Assembly: GCA_965204715.1 (NCBI GenBank)
Contig: OZ242009.1
Location: 558,001-622,000 of the forward strand
Length of the DNA: 64,000 bases
Reading direction: 5' to 3'
DNA from: CATOSP01 sp965204715
Lineage (GTDB): Bacteria; Chloroflexota; Dehalococcoidia; Lucifugimonadales; UBA3495
A program made the translations under genes and the position numbers. A model generated the notes under the pieces. The model did no database searches and had not been told where the DNA came from. It worked only from the letters and a program-made list of their open reading frames with translations. Shown piece after piece: positions 46,342 to 55,482 of this stretch. How positions within the stretch are numbered: the stretch's first letter is position 1; each line of letters opens with the position of its first letter.

Positions 46342-46356
46342 CCTTTGGGTCGGCCC

Positions 46357-47553
46357 TTAGTCCCGAGACTGCCAATCATTGCCCGGCATGATACGCAGCA
46401 TGAATTCATCGAACATCGGAACAGTGAATGCCGTATCGCCGTGACTTGGACTCCAAATCATTCCTTTGCCAATTAGCTGGCTCCGTGTGGGAGCCAAAGA
46501 GCTTACTGCCCGGCCAAGGTTGCTGGCTATGTCCCCGGAACGATGTGGTCCTGCCCCCAGTCCCGCCATTGCGCGCAGATACCTCTTTTCCAAGGGGGTG
46601 AGCCGGTCAAAGCGGACCAGAAAGAAACTCTCATCCAGCGCCGCCGTTACCTGGTCCGACGCGACCTCGACGTCGGAGACCGTGATAGGCGAACTTTCAG
46701 CAACGTCCCAAACATGCTTGCCCCATTCCTGCAGGAAGCAGGGATAGCATTGGGTTTGGATTACGATGGACTCGAGGGCCGGGGCTTCTATCTCCACCCC
46801 TTCGGCTTCCAGGGGTTTGGCAATTGCGAGCCTGGCATGTTCGGCAGACAACGCCCCGATTTCAGGAAAATCGAAGAGTCTTTCCGCGTAGGACTTTGCT
46901 TTCCCCATACGGCCGCGCACCTGGGGCAAACCGGCGCCGAGCATAACCACCGGGAGTTGGCGCTGTGATGTTCGGTGCAAAGCGGTAATGAGGGCCGCCA
47001 ATTCATCCTCTCTCACGTATTGAAGTTCGTCTATAAAGAGGGTAAGACTGGTACCATCCGCCTGGGCAGCCTCTCCGACGACCCGAAACAAGTCCTGCAA
47101 GTCGGTTTCCAGGTCTCCGCTGTCAGACAGTCCCGGCTCCGAGTCCAAGTCCAACGCGACCTCCAGGTCGTGGTATTTGAACTTGAGGGCTCCTATAAAC
47201 CCCGCAAGACCTCTGAGAGCGCGTTGCGCCAAGTGCCTCGCGGCTTCCTTATTCGAGAGTCTCAGCAGCACAACGCGCAGTTGTGGAACAAGGATGGAGG
47301 GAAGGGACCGTCCTTCAGGGGCTTCGATGCGTAGGGTGTGGATACCGTTGGCGTCGGCATCCTCCCGAATCCGGTCCAATAGCACAGTCTTGCCCACGCC
47401 CCGCAACCCAACCATCAACAAACCCTTGCTGGGGCGCCCTATCCTGGTCCGCCCAAGCACGATTCGCGCGGTCTCACGGACTTCGTCCCGGCCAGCCAAC
47501 TCAGGGGGCTGGGTGCCTGCCCCCGGCGCGTAGGGGTTGCGTATCGGGTCCAT
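46357..47553 (-). CDS. AAA family ATPase (ORC/STAND-like P-loop protein) with autoregulatory-type promoter
   Basis: 398 residues. Walker A is GLRGVGKTVLL near residue 50, Walker B with sensor is LTLFIDELQYV near residue 168, followed by VVMLGAGLPQVRG as in ORC/Cdc6-like and STAND ATPases. The C-terminal third (from about 300) is helical and contains a winged-helix-like segment (LTPLEKRYLRAMAGLGAGPHRSGDIAS...RSQLIGKGMIW), so DNA binding is plausible. There is no ribosome site. A consensus-like promoter with a perfect 16-bp inverted repeat ends 8 bases before the ATG, so the message is probably leaderless. Role unknown. Confidence 0.8.
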   Translation of the reverse strand: MDPIRNPYAPGAGTQPPELAGRDEVRETARIVLGRTRIGRPSKGLLMVGLRGVGKTVLLDRIREDADANGIHTLRIEAPEGRSLPSILVPQLRVVLLRLSNKEAARHLAQRALRGLAGFIGALKFKYHDLEVALDLDSEPGLSDSGDLETDLQDLFRVVGEAAQADGTSLTLFIDELQYVREDELAALITALHRTSQRQLPVVMLGAGLPQVRGRMGKAKSYAERLFDFPEIGALSAEHARLAIAKPLEAEGVEIEAPALESIVIQTQCYPCFLQEWGKHVWDVAESSPITVSDVEVASDQVTAALDESFFLVRFDRLTPLEKRYLRAMAGLGAGPHRSGDIASNLGRAVSSLAPTRSQLIGKGMIWSPSHGDTAFTVPMFDEFMLRIMPGNDWQSRD

Positions 47554-47561
47554 GGAACAAG

Positions 47562-47622
47562 TTTATAGCAAAGTTATCCCGGTTTACAAGGAAAGGCTAA
47601 AATGCCATAACTTTGCTATAAA
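47562..47622 (-). promoter_or_regulatory. Perfect 16-bp inverted repeat around a leaderless promoter
   Basis: TTTATAGCAAAGTTAT (47562-47577) and its exact reverse complement (47607-47622) flank a 29-bp centre. On the minus strand the -35 TTGTAA (47589-47584) lies in the centre, and the -10 TATAAA (47567-47562) is the outer end of the proximal arm, 16 bp apart. Eight bases separate the -10 from the ATG. Confidence 0.85.
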
Positions 47623-47637
47623 TGGCCTGGACCGCTT

Positions 47638-48618
47638 CTAGTCCACGCCGGGGATGACGGGGTTGTAGCAGGCGGCGAAGTGGCCCGGCTGCATCTCCTC
47701 CAGCGGCGGGCGGGGGTCCTGGCGGCAGCGATTGGTGGCCTTATTGCAGCGGGGAAGGAAGGGGCATTCCTCGGGGAGCTTGCTCATGTCGGGCGGGTTG
47801 CCCCGGAGGGGTTCCAGGCGGGAGTCAGGCTGGTCGAGCCGGGGCAGCGTCTTCAGCAGGGACCAGGTGTACGGGTGCTGGGGTTCCTGGAACAGGGGGA
47901 TAACGTCGCTGGTCTCCACCACCGTCCCGGCGTAGATAACCCCCACCTTGTTGGCCATGCTGGCCACCACGCCCATATCATGGGTAATCAGCAATATGGA
48001 TGATTGCTGCTCCCTGCAGAGGGTCCTGATGCGTTCCAGAATTTGGGCCTGCAAGGTCACGTCAAGACCGGACGTGGGTTCGTCGGCGATCAGCAGGCGC
48101 GGCTTCAGCACCAGGGCGATGGCCAGCATGATGCGCTGGCACATGCCGCCGCTCAGGCTGAAGGGATACTGACCCATAATCCGCCTCGGCTCGGGCATTC
48201 CCATTTCGGCCAGCATGTCCAGGGCCATCTGGTTGGCGACCCGGGGCGACACGTCGGTGTGGGCCAGTATGACCTCCTCGAGCTGGGGGCCGACCAGTTG
48301 GACCGGGTTGAGGGCGGCCTGGGCGTCCTGGAACACCATCGAAATCTGGTTGCCCCGCAGGTGGCGCATCTCCTCGGGGCTGGCCCTGAGCAGGTCTTTC
48401 CCCTCGAAGTAGATGCTGCCCTCGGGAACGGACGCCGTGATGGGCAGCAGACCCATGACGGCCAGGGCCACGGTGCTCTTGCCCGCGCCGCTTTCCCCGA
48501 CCAGGCAGAATATCTGTCCCTCCTCCTGCGAGAAGCTGACGCCGTTCAGCGCCTTCACCTCGCCGGTGGACGCTCCGAAACGAACGTGGAGGTTTTCGAT
48601 CCTTAGCGCCTCCGCCAT
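47638..48618 (-). CDS. Oligopeptide/dipeptide ABC transporter ATP-binding protein (DppD/OppD-like)
   Basis: 326 residues from the ATG at 48618, which has GGAG eight bases upstream. Walker A GESGAGKSTVAL, signature LSGGMCQRIMLAIAL, Walker B LLIADEPTSGLDVT and the C-terminal oligopeptide-transporter extension with CPFLPRCNKATNRC, whose Cys may bind a cofactor. It powers a peptide-type importer. No permease or binding protein is adjacent; the DppB/DppC pair without an ATPase is at 10.7-12.6 kb, on the same strand, and could be its partner. The signature has Cys where Arg is usual (SGGMRQR). Confidence 0.85.
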   Translation of the reverse strand: MAEALRIENLHVRFGASTGEVKALNGVSFSQEEGQIFCLVGESGAGKSTVALAVMGLLPITASVPEGSIYFEGKDLLRASPEEMRHLRGNQISMVFQDAQAALNPVQLVGPQLEEVILAHTDVSPRVANQMALDMLAEMGMPEPRRIMGQYPFSLSGGMCQRIMLAIALVLKPRLLIADEPTSGLDVTLQAQILERIRTLCREQQSSILLITHDMGVVASMANKVGVIYAGTVVETSDVIPLFQEPQHPYTWSLLKTLPRLDQPDSRLEPLRGNPPDMSKLPEECPFLPRCNKATNRCRQDPRPPLEEMQPGHFAACYNPVIPGVD

Positions 48619-48707
48619 TGGCGCGTCTCCCAACGGTCAACCCGGCTTACGTGCCGCAGTTGACTCCTAAAATTGCGTGGGTCAAGTCTTCGGGGCATTT
48701 GCGGCGT

Positions 48708-49376
48708 TCATGTGCTGCCTCCTGCGGCCGGCAACGGGCTGCGCAGCAGTTCGGCATGGAACCTGCCCGCCTTCAACTCGACGATCAGGTCTTCCAGGCC
48801 GGTGATTTTCCGCTCGAAACGGGTGGCGGCGGTTCCCAGTTGCTCGGCGCGGTGGGCGTCGCTGCCCCCGGTCATGCGATGCCCCAGCATCTCACTCAGG
48901 TCCTGGGAGAACCGGTTCTGTACGTCGGTGCCCCGCCCGTTAATGCCCTCAATGGCGACGCAGTGTTGGAAGAACTGGTCCTCGCTGGCCCGCTCCAGCA
49001 TCCCGGCCCGGATTACGGGGTCACGCCCCGGGTCTTCCAGGAACCTGCGACGGTAGGGGTGCGCGGCGATGACCACGCCGCCCTTGCGTTCAACCTCCTC
49101 CCACAGGAAATCGGGTTTATGGAGGCCGAAGATGTACCGGTCCAAGCCGAATACTATTACATGCCCCGTGTCGGTGTTGATCTCCGAACCCGCTATCAGC
49201 AGGAAGTTATGCTTGCGTGAAAGCTCGCGCACCCGCTCGGGGTCCCAGAAGAAGTCGTGGTCGGTGAGGCAAATACCGTCCAGCCCCAATCCCTTGGCCC
49301 GGTCTATGAGGTCATCTATTCCAACGAAGCTGTCGTCCGAACTGGGGTAGGTGTGGGTGTGTAGGTCAATCAGCAA
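48708..49376 (-). CDS. PHP domain metal-dependent phosphoesterase
   Basis: 222 residues from a TTG. Polymerase-and-histidinol-phosphatase (PHP) fold: LIDLHTHTYPSSDDSFVG (His-x-His metal ligands), GLDGICLTDHDFFW (Asp-His), AGSEINTD, VVIAAHPYRR and MTGGSDAHRAEQLG. Relatives hydrolyse phosphoesters of nucleotides or oligonucleotides. The substrate is unknown. Not clearly in an operon: the next minus-strand gene begins 90 bp downstream. Confidence 0.82.
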   Translation of the reverse strand: MLIDLHTHTYPSSDDSFVGIDDLIDRAKGLGLDGICLTDHDFFWDPERVRELSRKHNFLLIAGSEINTDTGHVIVFGLDRYIFGLHKPDFLWEEVERKGGVVIAAHPYRRRFLEDPGRDPVIRAGMLERASEDQFFQHCVAIEGINGRGTDVQNRFSQDLSEMLGHRMTGGSDAHRAEQLGTAATRFERKITGLEDLIVELKAGRFHAELLRSPLPAAGGST

Positions 49377-49563
49377 TGGCCTGGTACCGAAGGGGTATAT
49401 TCTGCCAAGGGGCAGGCTTTCTCAAGGGAAAGCATATGCAGTTCAATCCAAGGAGATTTTGCTGCCCCAGCGTAGCGGTAGTTTAACCGAAGGGCCGGAA
49501 AGATGGAATACCGGGATGTTCCCTCGACTCTCATCGAATCACGGCGTCGCCGGAAAAGCGTAA

Positions 49564-49585
49564 GGGCCGGCCGCGAGGCCAGCCC
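49564..49585 (-). terminator. Probable terminator after ftsK
   Basis: GGGCTGGCC-TCGC-GGCCGGCCC on the minus strand (one G-U pair), followed by TTACGCTTTTCC, 32 bases after the ftsK stop. Confidence 0.5.
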
Positions 49586-49616
49586 AACGACAAGCTCAAT
49601 GACCGTTTACAGGCGG

Positions 49617-51815
49617 CTACCGGGCTCCGGGGATGACTAGCCCCTCTTCCTCCAGGACCTCCATAATCTGGTTGGCGCGCTGCTCCCCTATCTTGAACCG
49701 GCGCGTCATGTATCCCGAAGATATGTGGGGATTGCGCAAAGCAACGTCACGGGCCTGCTCCATGATACGGTCCTCAACGCTCCATTCTTCGCCCTCACCT
49801 TCGTCTTCGTCGTCGCCCATCGGGATTTCTTCCAGTGGGGGACCCTTCTGCTCCCGCCAGAACCGAACCATCTCTTCGACTTCTTCGTCGTAGACCAGGG
49901 TGCCCTGTACCCGCCGGGGCTTGGGCGAATCGGAGTTGAGCAGCAGGGCGTCACCCTTGCCCATCAGCTTCTCCGCCCCAACCATATCGAGTATGACCCG
50001 GGAGTCCACCTGGGAAGCCACGGCGAAGGCCACCCGGGACGGGATGTTGGCCTTGAGTAGCCCGGTCACCACCTGGACCGACGGGCGCTGGGTCGCCAGC
50101 ACCAGATGGATGCCCGCGGCCCTGCCCAACTGGGCCAGGCGGACCAGGCTCTGCTCCACCTCGAAGCCCCCGGCGATCATCAGATCGGCCAACTCGTCCA
50201 CTATGATGACCAGGTAGGGCATCGGTTCCGGGGACTTGCTGTTGTACCCGGATATGTTGCGCGTGCCGTGCTCTTCCAACTGCTTGTAGCGGCGGTTCAT
50301 CTCTCTCAGCATCGCCCGCAGGGCCGATGTCACCTCGTCTGCGTCCACAATAACCGGCGCGACCAGGTGGGGAATCTTGTTGAAGGGCGTCAACTCCACC
50401 CGCTTGGGATCGACCATCAGCAGCCGCAGTTGGTCTGGCGGCTTGGTCAACAGCAAGGAGGCGACTATCGAGTTGATGCAGACGCTCTTGCCGCTGCCCG
50501 TAGCTCCCGCGATGAGCAAGTGGGGAAGGGAGGCCAGGTCCATCGCCACCGGCGCTCCTCCGGTGTCCTGGCCCAGGGCCACTGGCAATCCGCCCTTGGA
50601 TATGATCTTGACGAAGGGGGGACTTTCCATCACCTCCCGCAGGTGGACCTTGCTTGGCGTCGGCGAGGGCACCTCGATGCCCACCAGGGCCTCGCCGGGA
50701 ACTGGCGCTTCTATGCGCAGGTAAGGCGTTTGCAACGCCAGGGCAAGGTCCTTCTCCCGGGACAGGATGCTCTGGACTTTGACCCGGGCGCGGGCGCCCG
50801 GTTGCCCGTCTCCGCCATCGTCGTCTGACGACTGGCCGCTGACAGACTTGCGGCCCACCCAGCCGGGCACCAGGCCGAACTGGACGATTCTCGGTCCGGC
50901 CTTGATATCCTTGACTTCCACGTGGACTCCATGCTCCGCCAGCGACTCTTCGACGTGGCGGGCCATATCCTCCAGCGGGGCCTGGGACTGGTCGTGGGGT
51001 TCCGGCGGCGCAAGGCAATCCATCGACGGCATGGACCACTGGGACTTGACCCGTCTGACCGGGGCAGTGTCCGCAATCTCATCAAGGTCAGAGGCTTCCA
51101 TGATGTCATCCTGCTGGCCAGCCTGCGCCCAGAACGTGGACACAACCCGGTTGCCTCCCGTCGCGGAGTCCGTAAGGGCGTCTTCCCTGGCGTCATTGGC
51201 ATCCGAAGCATCAGACGCAGACCGTTTCACCAGGCGCCAGCCGCGGGCGCAGGCGCTGATTGCTGCGGTTAAAGCGGAGCAGGCGAACGTGAAGGCGTGC
51301 CGGAGGCCCAGCCCCAGGTTCCGCAGGAAAATCAGGTAGGCGGAGCCGATTCTTCGTGGATACAGCAACGGCGGAAGCAGTAGGCAAACTGCACCCATCT
51401 TCAACACAGCCAGCCACAGTGGGTTGCCCCCTGCCAGTTGCCCCCAATTGCCGCCCAGGCTTGCGTATGAAAGCGGACCGCTGGAGGCGTGGAACAGAGA
51501 CAATATGCCGATGGAAATTACAGCCAGGGCCAGCCAGCAGACCCAGATGCGCCAGTGGGCAAAGACCATGCGGGTACGGTAACGAAGGCATATCAGGAAG
51601 GTTATGACAAATAAGGAGGCGGGAACCAGTCCGTAACCCAAGGCTTCCAGGGCGGACTGCCGGGCACTGGGATTGTACAGTCCAAAGTAGAAACCAAGGC
51701 CCAGGATAACGGCAACGGCGACAAGTCCGTCAATGACCGGAACGATTCTGGAGAGAAAGCCGCCTTCTGTAGATTTCTTCCCGGTATTTTTGGTGCTCTT
51801 CGATTGACCGGCCAT
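49617..51815 (-). CDS. ftsK: FtsK/SpoIIIE family DNA translocase
   Basis: 732 residues. Four or five membrane spans in the first 190 residues anchor it at the septum, then a linker rich in Asp and Ser (about 190-270). The motor has an AGATGSGKSVCINSIV Walker A near residue 440 and a Walker B VIIVDELADLM near 538. The C-terminal winged helix (from about 665: EEWSVEDRIMEQARDVALRNP...MTRRFKIGEQRANQIMEVLEEEGL) is the gamma domain that reads KOPS/SRS-type sequences. It segregates the chromosome at division. A run of G precedes the ATG. Confidence 0.93.
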   Translation of the reverse strand: MAGQSKSTKNTGKKSTEGGFLSRIVPVIDGLVAVAVILGLGFYFGLYNPSARQSALEALGYGLVPASLFVITFLICLRYRTRMVFAHWRIWVCWLALAVISIGILSLFHASSGPLSYASLGGNWGQLAGGNPLWLAVLKMGAVCLLLPPLLYPRRIGSAYLIFLRNLGLGLRHAFTFACSALTAAISACARGWRLVKRSASDASDANDAREDALTDSATGGNRVVSTFWAQAGQQDDIMEASDLDEIADTAPVRRVKSQWSMPSMDCLAPPEPHDQSQAPLEDMARHVEESLAEHGVHVEVKDIKAGPRIVQFGLVPGWVGRKSVSGQSSDDDGGDGQPGARARVKVQSILSREKDLALALQTPYLRIEAPVPGEALVGIEVPSPTPSKVHLREVMESPPFVKIISKGGLPVALGQDTGGAPVAMDLASLPHLLIAGATGSGKSVCINSIVASLLLTKPPDQLRLLMVDPKRVELTPFNKIPHLVAPVIVDADEVTSALRAMLREMNRRYKQLEEHGTRNISGYNSKSPEPMPYLVIIVDELADLMIAGGFEVEQSLVRLAQLGRAAGIHLVLATQRPSVQVVTGLLKANIPSRVAFAVASQVDSRVILDMVGAEKLMGKGDALLLNSDSPKPRRVQGTLVYDEEVEEMVRFWREQKGPPLEEIPMGDDEDEGEGEEWSVEDRIMEQARDVALRNPHISSGYMTRRFKIGEQRANQIMEVLEEEGLVIPGAR

Positions 51816-51868
51816 TGACCCCCCGCCACCCCGGGGCGAGCCAAATGGTTGCCCCGGCCAAGTTCACC

Positions 51869-53539
51869 TCACACTTCCAACACCACAGGAATGATTATAG
51901 GGCGGCGGCGAGTCTCCCCAAATATGAACTGGCGGGCAGTTTCGCGCACTTTTGAGGTTATCTGGTCCGGTTCGTCCTCCAGACTCCGGTCGCCGTTGAG
52001 GGCCTCCGAAACCCTTGCTCCCAGGTCCTTGAAGAGGTTTCCAGTCTCCGAGGCGTCCATGAATCCGGTGGAGACGGTCTTTACTTCACCCACGGGCTGG
52101 CCCGTCTCCCGGTCTGTGGATATGACCACCACCACCACCCCGTCCTTGGACAGGTCCTTACGTTGGCTGAGGACCTGGCTGCGGTGGTCACGGGTGCTCG
52201 GCCCGTCGATGTAAATGGGGCCGGCGGAGACCCTCTCGACTACCTCGGCGCTTCCTCCAGACTCGGGGTGTGGAAGCTCCAGAACGTCTCCGTCTTCAAG
52301 GACGAAGATGCCCGACTCGGCGACCCCCAGGTCCCAGGCCAGTTGGGCGTGAGCCATCAGGTGACGGTATTCCCCGTGTACGGGCACAAAATAGCGGGGA
52401 CGTACCAGATTCAGCACCATCTTGAGTTCTTCCTGGCTGGCATGGCCGTGAACGTGGACCGTGGTGATGCGGTCGTACAGCACTCTGGCCTCCTGCCGCA
52501 GCAGGTTATCGATGGTGCGGCTGACGGGAAGTTCGTTGCCGGGAATGGGTGTAGCCGAGATGATCACCGTGTCTCCCGGCATGATGCTCACGTCCCGGTG
52601 CTCCTGGTTGGCGATTCTCACCAGCGCCGACGTGGGTTCTCCCTGGCTGCCGGTGGTCATCAGCACTACCTGTTCCGGCGGCAGCCGCCGTATCTCGCTC
52701 AGTGGGAGCAGGATGTCTGGCGGCAGCGTGAGGTAACCCATGTCCGACGCCACGTGTATGTTGTCAACCATGCTCCGGCCCACGACGCTGACCTTGCGCC
52801 CCGACCGCTCGGCGGCATCCACCACCTGCTGTATCCGGGATATGAGGGATGCGAAGGTGGCAACCATCACCCGTCCCGGCGCGTCCCGGATCGCCCGGTC
52901 CAGCGCTTCCCCGACCAGCCGCTCCGAAGGGGTATACCCTGGCACCTCGGCATAGGTGGAGTCGGACAGCAACAAGAGCACACCGTCGGAGCCGTAGCCC
53001 GCCAGGGACGCCAGGTCGATGGTGCGGCCATCTACCGGAGTATGGTCGATCTTGAAGTCACCGGTGTGGATGACCGTTCCCAGCGGGGTCTTGATGGCAA
53101 TGCCCATAGCGTCGGGGATGCTGTGGCAGACGCGGAACCAGTTGGCCACGAAGCTGTCGCCGAACCTGTAGTCTTCTCCCGGTTCAATCGCTTCCACCGT
53201 GGCGTCTCGTATACCCCGCCTTCCCCGGGTCCTGACGGTGATCATGCCGTGGGCCAGCCGGGGCGCGTACACCGGAACGTCCAACCGCTGCAGCACGAAG
53301 GGGAGAGCTCCGATGTGGTCTTCGTGGCCGTGGGTGATGAGGATTCCCCTCACCCGGTCGGCGTGTTCTACCAGGTAGGTGATGTCCGGGATTATCAGGT
53401 CTACGCCCAGCATACCCTCTTCAGGAAACTGGACGCCGCAGTCCACTACGATGATGTCGTCCCCGCACTCCAGCGCGAGCATGTTCTTGCCAATCTCCCC
53501 GAGCCCTCCCAGGGGAATGACACGTAAACGTGGATTCAA
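51869..53539 (-). CDS. rnj: Ribonuclease J
   Basis: 556 residues from a TTG at 53539. Metallo-beta-lactamase/beta-CASP fold with HGHEDHIG at residues 70-77 (zinc ligands His 70, His 72, Asp 74, His 75), HTGDFKIDHTPVDG and the beta-CASP block GSQGEPTSALVRIA...GDTVIISATPIPGNE. The C-terminal part carries VHVHGHASQEELKMVLNLVRP and an FVPVHGEYRHL motif. It degrades RNA from the 5' end and cuts internally. A TTG start with AGGAGA upstream is inferred. It lies 42 bp after the UDG stop. Confidence 0.93.
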   Translation of the reverse strand: MNPRLRVIPLGGLGEIGKNMLALECGDDIIVVDCGVQFPEEGMLGVDLIIPDITYLVEHADRVRGILITHGHEDHIGALPFVLQRLDVPVYAPRLAHGMITVRTRGRRGIRDATVEAIEPGEDYRFGDSFVANWFRVCHSIPDAMGIAIKTPLGTVIHTGDFKIDHTPVDGRTIDLASLAGYGSDGVLLLLSDSTYAEVPGYTPSERLVGEALDRAIRDAPGRVMVATFASLISRIQQVVDAAERSGRKVSVVGRSMVDNIHVASDMGYLTLPPDILLPLSEIRRLPPEQVVLMTTGSQGEPTSALVRIANQEHRDVSIMPGDTVIISATPIPGNELPVSRTIDNLLRQEARVLYDRITTVHVHGHASQEELKMVLNLVRPRYFVPVHGEYRHLMAHAQLAWDLGVAESGIFVLEDGDVLELPHPESGGSAEVVERVSAGPIYIDGPSTRDHRSQVLSQRKDLSKDGVVVVVISTDRETGQPVGEVKTVSTGFMDASETGNLFKDLGARVSEALNGDRSLEDEPDQITSKVRETARQFIFGETRRRPIIIPVVLEV

Positions 53540-53581
53540 CCTTGCGAATCTCCTATTGATTGACAGTGTGCCGGAAGGTAA

Positions 53582-54202
53582 CTAGAAAAGGCGGGGCTGC
53601 TGTGTGGGCGGTTCCTGGAGTTCTTCCTCCGGGCCTGCGGCAACCGGGGTGCGGGCAGCTTCCTCCAGGATGCCAGGTATTGACTTGAAGTCCTGGATGA
53701 TGGACGCCTTCATCTCCTCGCGGCGCAAGCCCGCCGCCGGATGCATCACCGGGAATATGGCGCGCCCGTCCTTGTGCCGGACTCTGCCCCGGGCCCGTGT
53801 GATACTTTCACCGGGAAAGAACCTTCCCAGTGAGAACCGCCCCAGCGTGACGATAAGCTTGGGGTCGATAAGCTCAATCTGCCGGTCCAGATACTTGGAG
53901 CAGGCCGCCATTTCCGCCGGGGCGGGGTCACGGTTCTGGGGAGGGCGGCACTTGATCATGTTAGCGATGAACACCTGTTCCCGGCTCATTCCCACGTCGG
54001 CCAGCAACTGGTCCAGGAACTGACCCGCCGGGCCGACGAAGGGGCGTCCCTGGCGGTCTTCCTGGAACCCCGGACCTTCGCCGATGAACATCACCTCCGC
54101 GTCGGCAGGCCCCTCTCCCGGAACGGCGTTTGTGCGTCCCATGCTCAGTGCGCAGTCTTTGCAGGACCTGACCCTGTCGGCTATTTCGCTCAAGGTGTCC
54201 AT
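53582..54202 (-). CDS. Type 4 (Fe-S) uracil-DNA glycosylase
   Basis: 206 residues. Cys 14, 17, 85 and 101 (CKDC, MIKC and AACSKYL) match the [4Fe-4S] ligands of family 4 UDGs. The active site block is EVMFIGEGPGFQEDRQGRPFVGPAGQFLD, in which GEGPG-x-QED is the uracil pocket; the C-terminal MHPAAGLRR is the DNA-binding H-P-(S/A) motif. It removes uracil from DNA, as expected of a bacterium that may face deamination. GGGAGGG precedes the ATG. Confidence 0.88.
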   Translation of the reverse strand: MDTLSEIADRVRSCKDCALSMGRTNAVPGEGPADAEVMFIGEGPGFQEDRQGRPFVGPAGQFLDQLLADVGMSREQVFIANMIKCRPPQNRDPAPAEMAACSKYLDRQIELIDPKLIVTLGRFSLGRFFPGESITRARGRVRHKDGRAIFPVMHPAAGLRREEMKASIIQDFKSIPGILEEAARTPVAAGPEEELQEPPTQQPRLF

Positions 54203-54448
54203 TAGGCAAACCCTCCCCGGCTGGGGACGGGCCTATCCGCCGCTCCCCGGCCGCCATAGCTGTGTGGGGCCATGTTCTCAGCGAGCGTGGCTACAGATGG
54301 ACATTCGTCGGCGGCAGATCAAGCGGGAAGTGTCCGCTCGCGAACGGATTAGAGGTCCGGGGGATGAGGCAACGTGCTATCGTTCGTCGAGACGCCGAAC
54401 GATGTCGGCCGGAACCGAAAGGAGACGGCCCTTTGCCGGATGTCCCGC

Positions 54449-54730
54449 TCAATGGAGCTCGATGGGGTCTTCAGTGTCCTCAATCCCGTGGGTCTTCAGA
54501 TAGGCGACGGCATCTTTGACGGTGAGGATATTCCCCGCGTCATCGTCGGAGATCTCCACCTCATTGCCTTCGGAAGTGAACTCCTCCTCGATCGCCATTA
54601 TCAACTCGACCAAGTCCAAAGAGTCTGCGTTGAGGTCTTCTACGAAAGAGGAGGTCTCAGTGACCTCGTCTTCGTCAACTCCCAACTTGTCGACCACGAT
54701 CACCTTTACGCGATCAAATACGCTGGCCAA
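54449..54730 (-). CDS. acpP: Acyl carrier protein
   Basis: 93 residues from a TTG at 54730, with GGAG eight bases before it. The 45 codons upstream in the same frame lack family character. ADSLDLVELIMAIEEEF holds Ser 37 as the phosphopantetheine site, after the usual helix I (SVFDRVKVIVVDKLGV). The C-terminal part is acidic. It carries acyl chains for fatty-acid synthesis, fitting the fabD gene upstream on the same strand. Confidence 0.88.
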   Translation of the reverse strand: MASVFDRVKVIVVDKLGVDEDEVTETSSFVEDLNADSLDLVELIMAIEEEFTSEGNEVEISDDDAGNILTVKDAVAYLKTHGIEDTEDPIELH

Positions 54731-54883
54731 TAGGTCATCTCCATTCGAGAAGTCGGCCCCATTTAACGTTTCGGTCCGGTCAATAGCGTTCGTTGACCTT
54801 CCACTGAGGAAATCGCCCGAAACCGCAACGTCGGCCGGGGAACGGCGAATAGGGTCCGTCCCCATATAGAGTAAGTCATCGGG

Positions 54884-55336
54884 TCAAACGGAAGCCAGGC
54901 TGGCGGAGTCCAACTCCGCCATGACAGAGCCGAGAACCCCGTTGACGAACCTGCCGGAACTCTCGCTGCCAAACTCTTTGGCCAAGTCAACCGCCTCGTT
55001 TACTGCCGTTTTCCTGGGGGTGTCCGGGCTGTGCAACAGCTCATACAGAGCAATTCGGAGGGTGTTGCGGTCCACCGTCGCCAGTTGTGAGACTGGCCAT
55101 GCCGGGGCGTACCGCTGTATCATTTCGTCCAATTCGGGACGGTGATCGGTTACTCCCTCTATGATTCGCCGGGCAAATTCTAACACAAGCCCAGGCAACT
55201 GATCTTCTTCAGCCAGCCAACTCAGGGACTCTTCCAATACCCGGGAGTATGGGGTAGTGGCGCTGATGTCACCCGCAAACAGGCACTGAAGAGCTGCCAC
55301 CCGTCCGCGCCGCTTATGGTCCGTCGTCTTTACCAT
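54884..55336 (-). CDS. nusB: Transcription antitermination factor NusB
   Basis: 150 residues, all-helical. The Arg-rich start GRVAALQCLFAGDIS is the RNA- and NusE-binding helix; the C-terminal block RIALYELLHSPDTPRKTAVNEAVDLAKEFG and SSGRFVNGVLGSVM are the most conserved parts. It acts with NusE on rRNA leaders. It sits between fabD and acpP, an uncommon but plausible member of this operon. Confidence 0.9.
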   Translation of the reverse strand: MVKTTDHKRRGRVAALQCLFAGDISATTPYSRVLEESLSWLAEEDQLPGLVLEFARRIIEGVTDHRPELDEMIQRYAPAWPVSQLATVDRNTLRIALYELLHSPDTPRKTAVNEAVDLAKEFGSESSGRFVNGVLGSVMAELDSASLASV

Positions 55337-55482
55337 CGAGAAACCGGTCCCATTCAGCGTTCAGGACCCGGGGTCTGGCCGGTCAGTGCCGGTCCCTGAC
55401 CTACCCTCCCGCCGAGAAATTGGAGGCATTCGCTACCTGCCAGACTCCGAGCCTTGAGTCCCATTGTTTCGATGCCCCGGTT

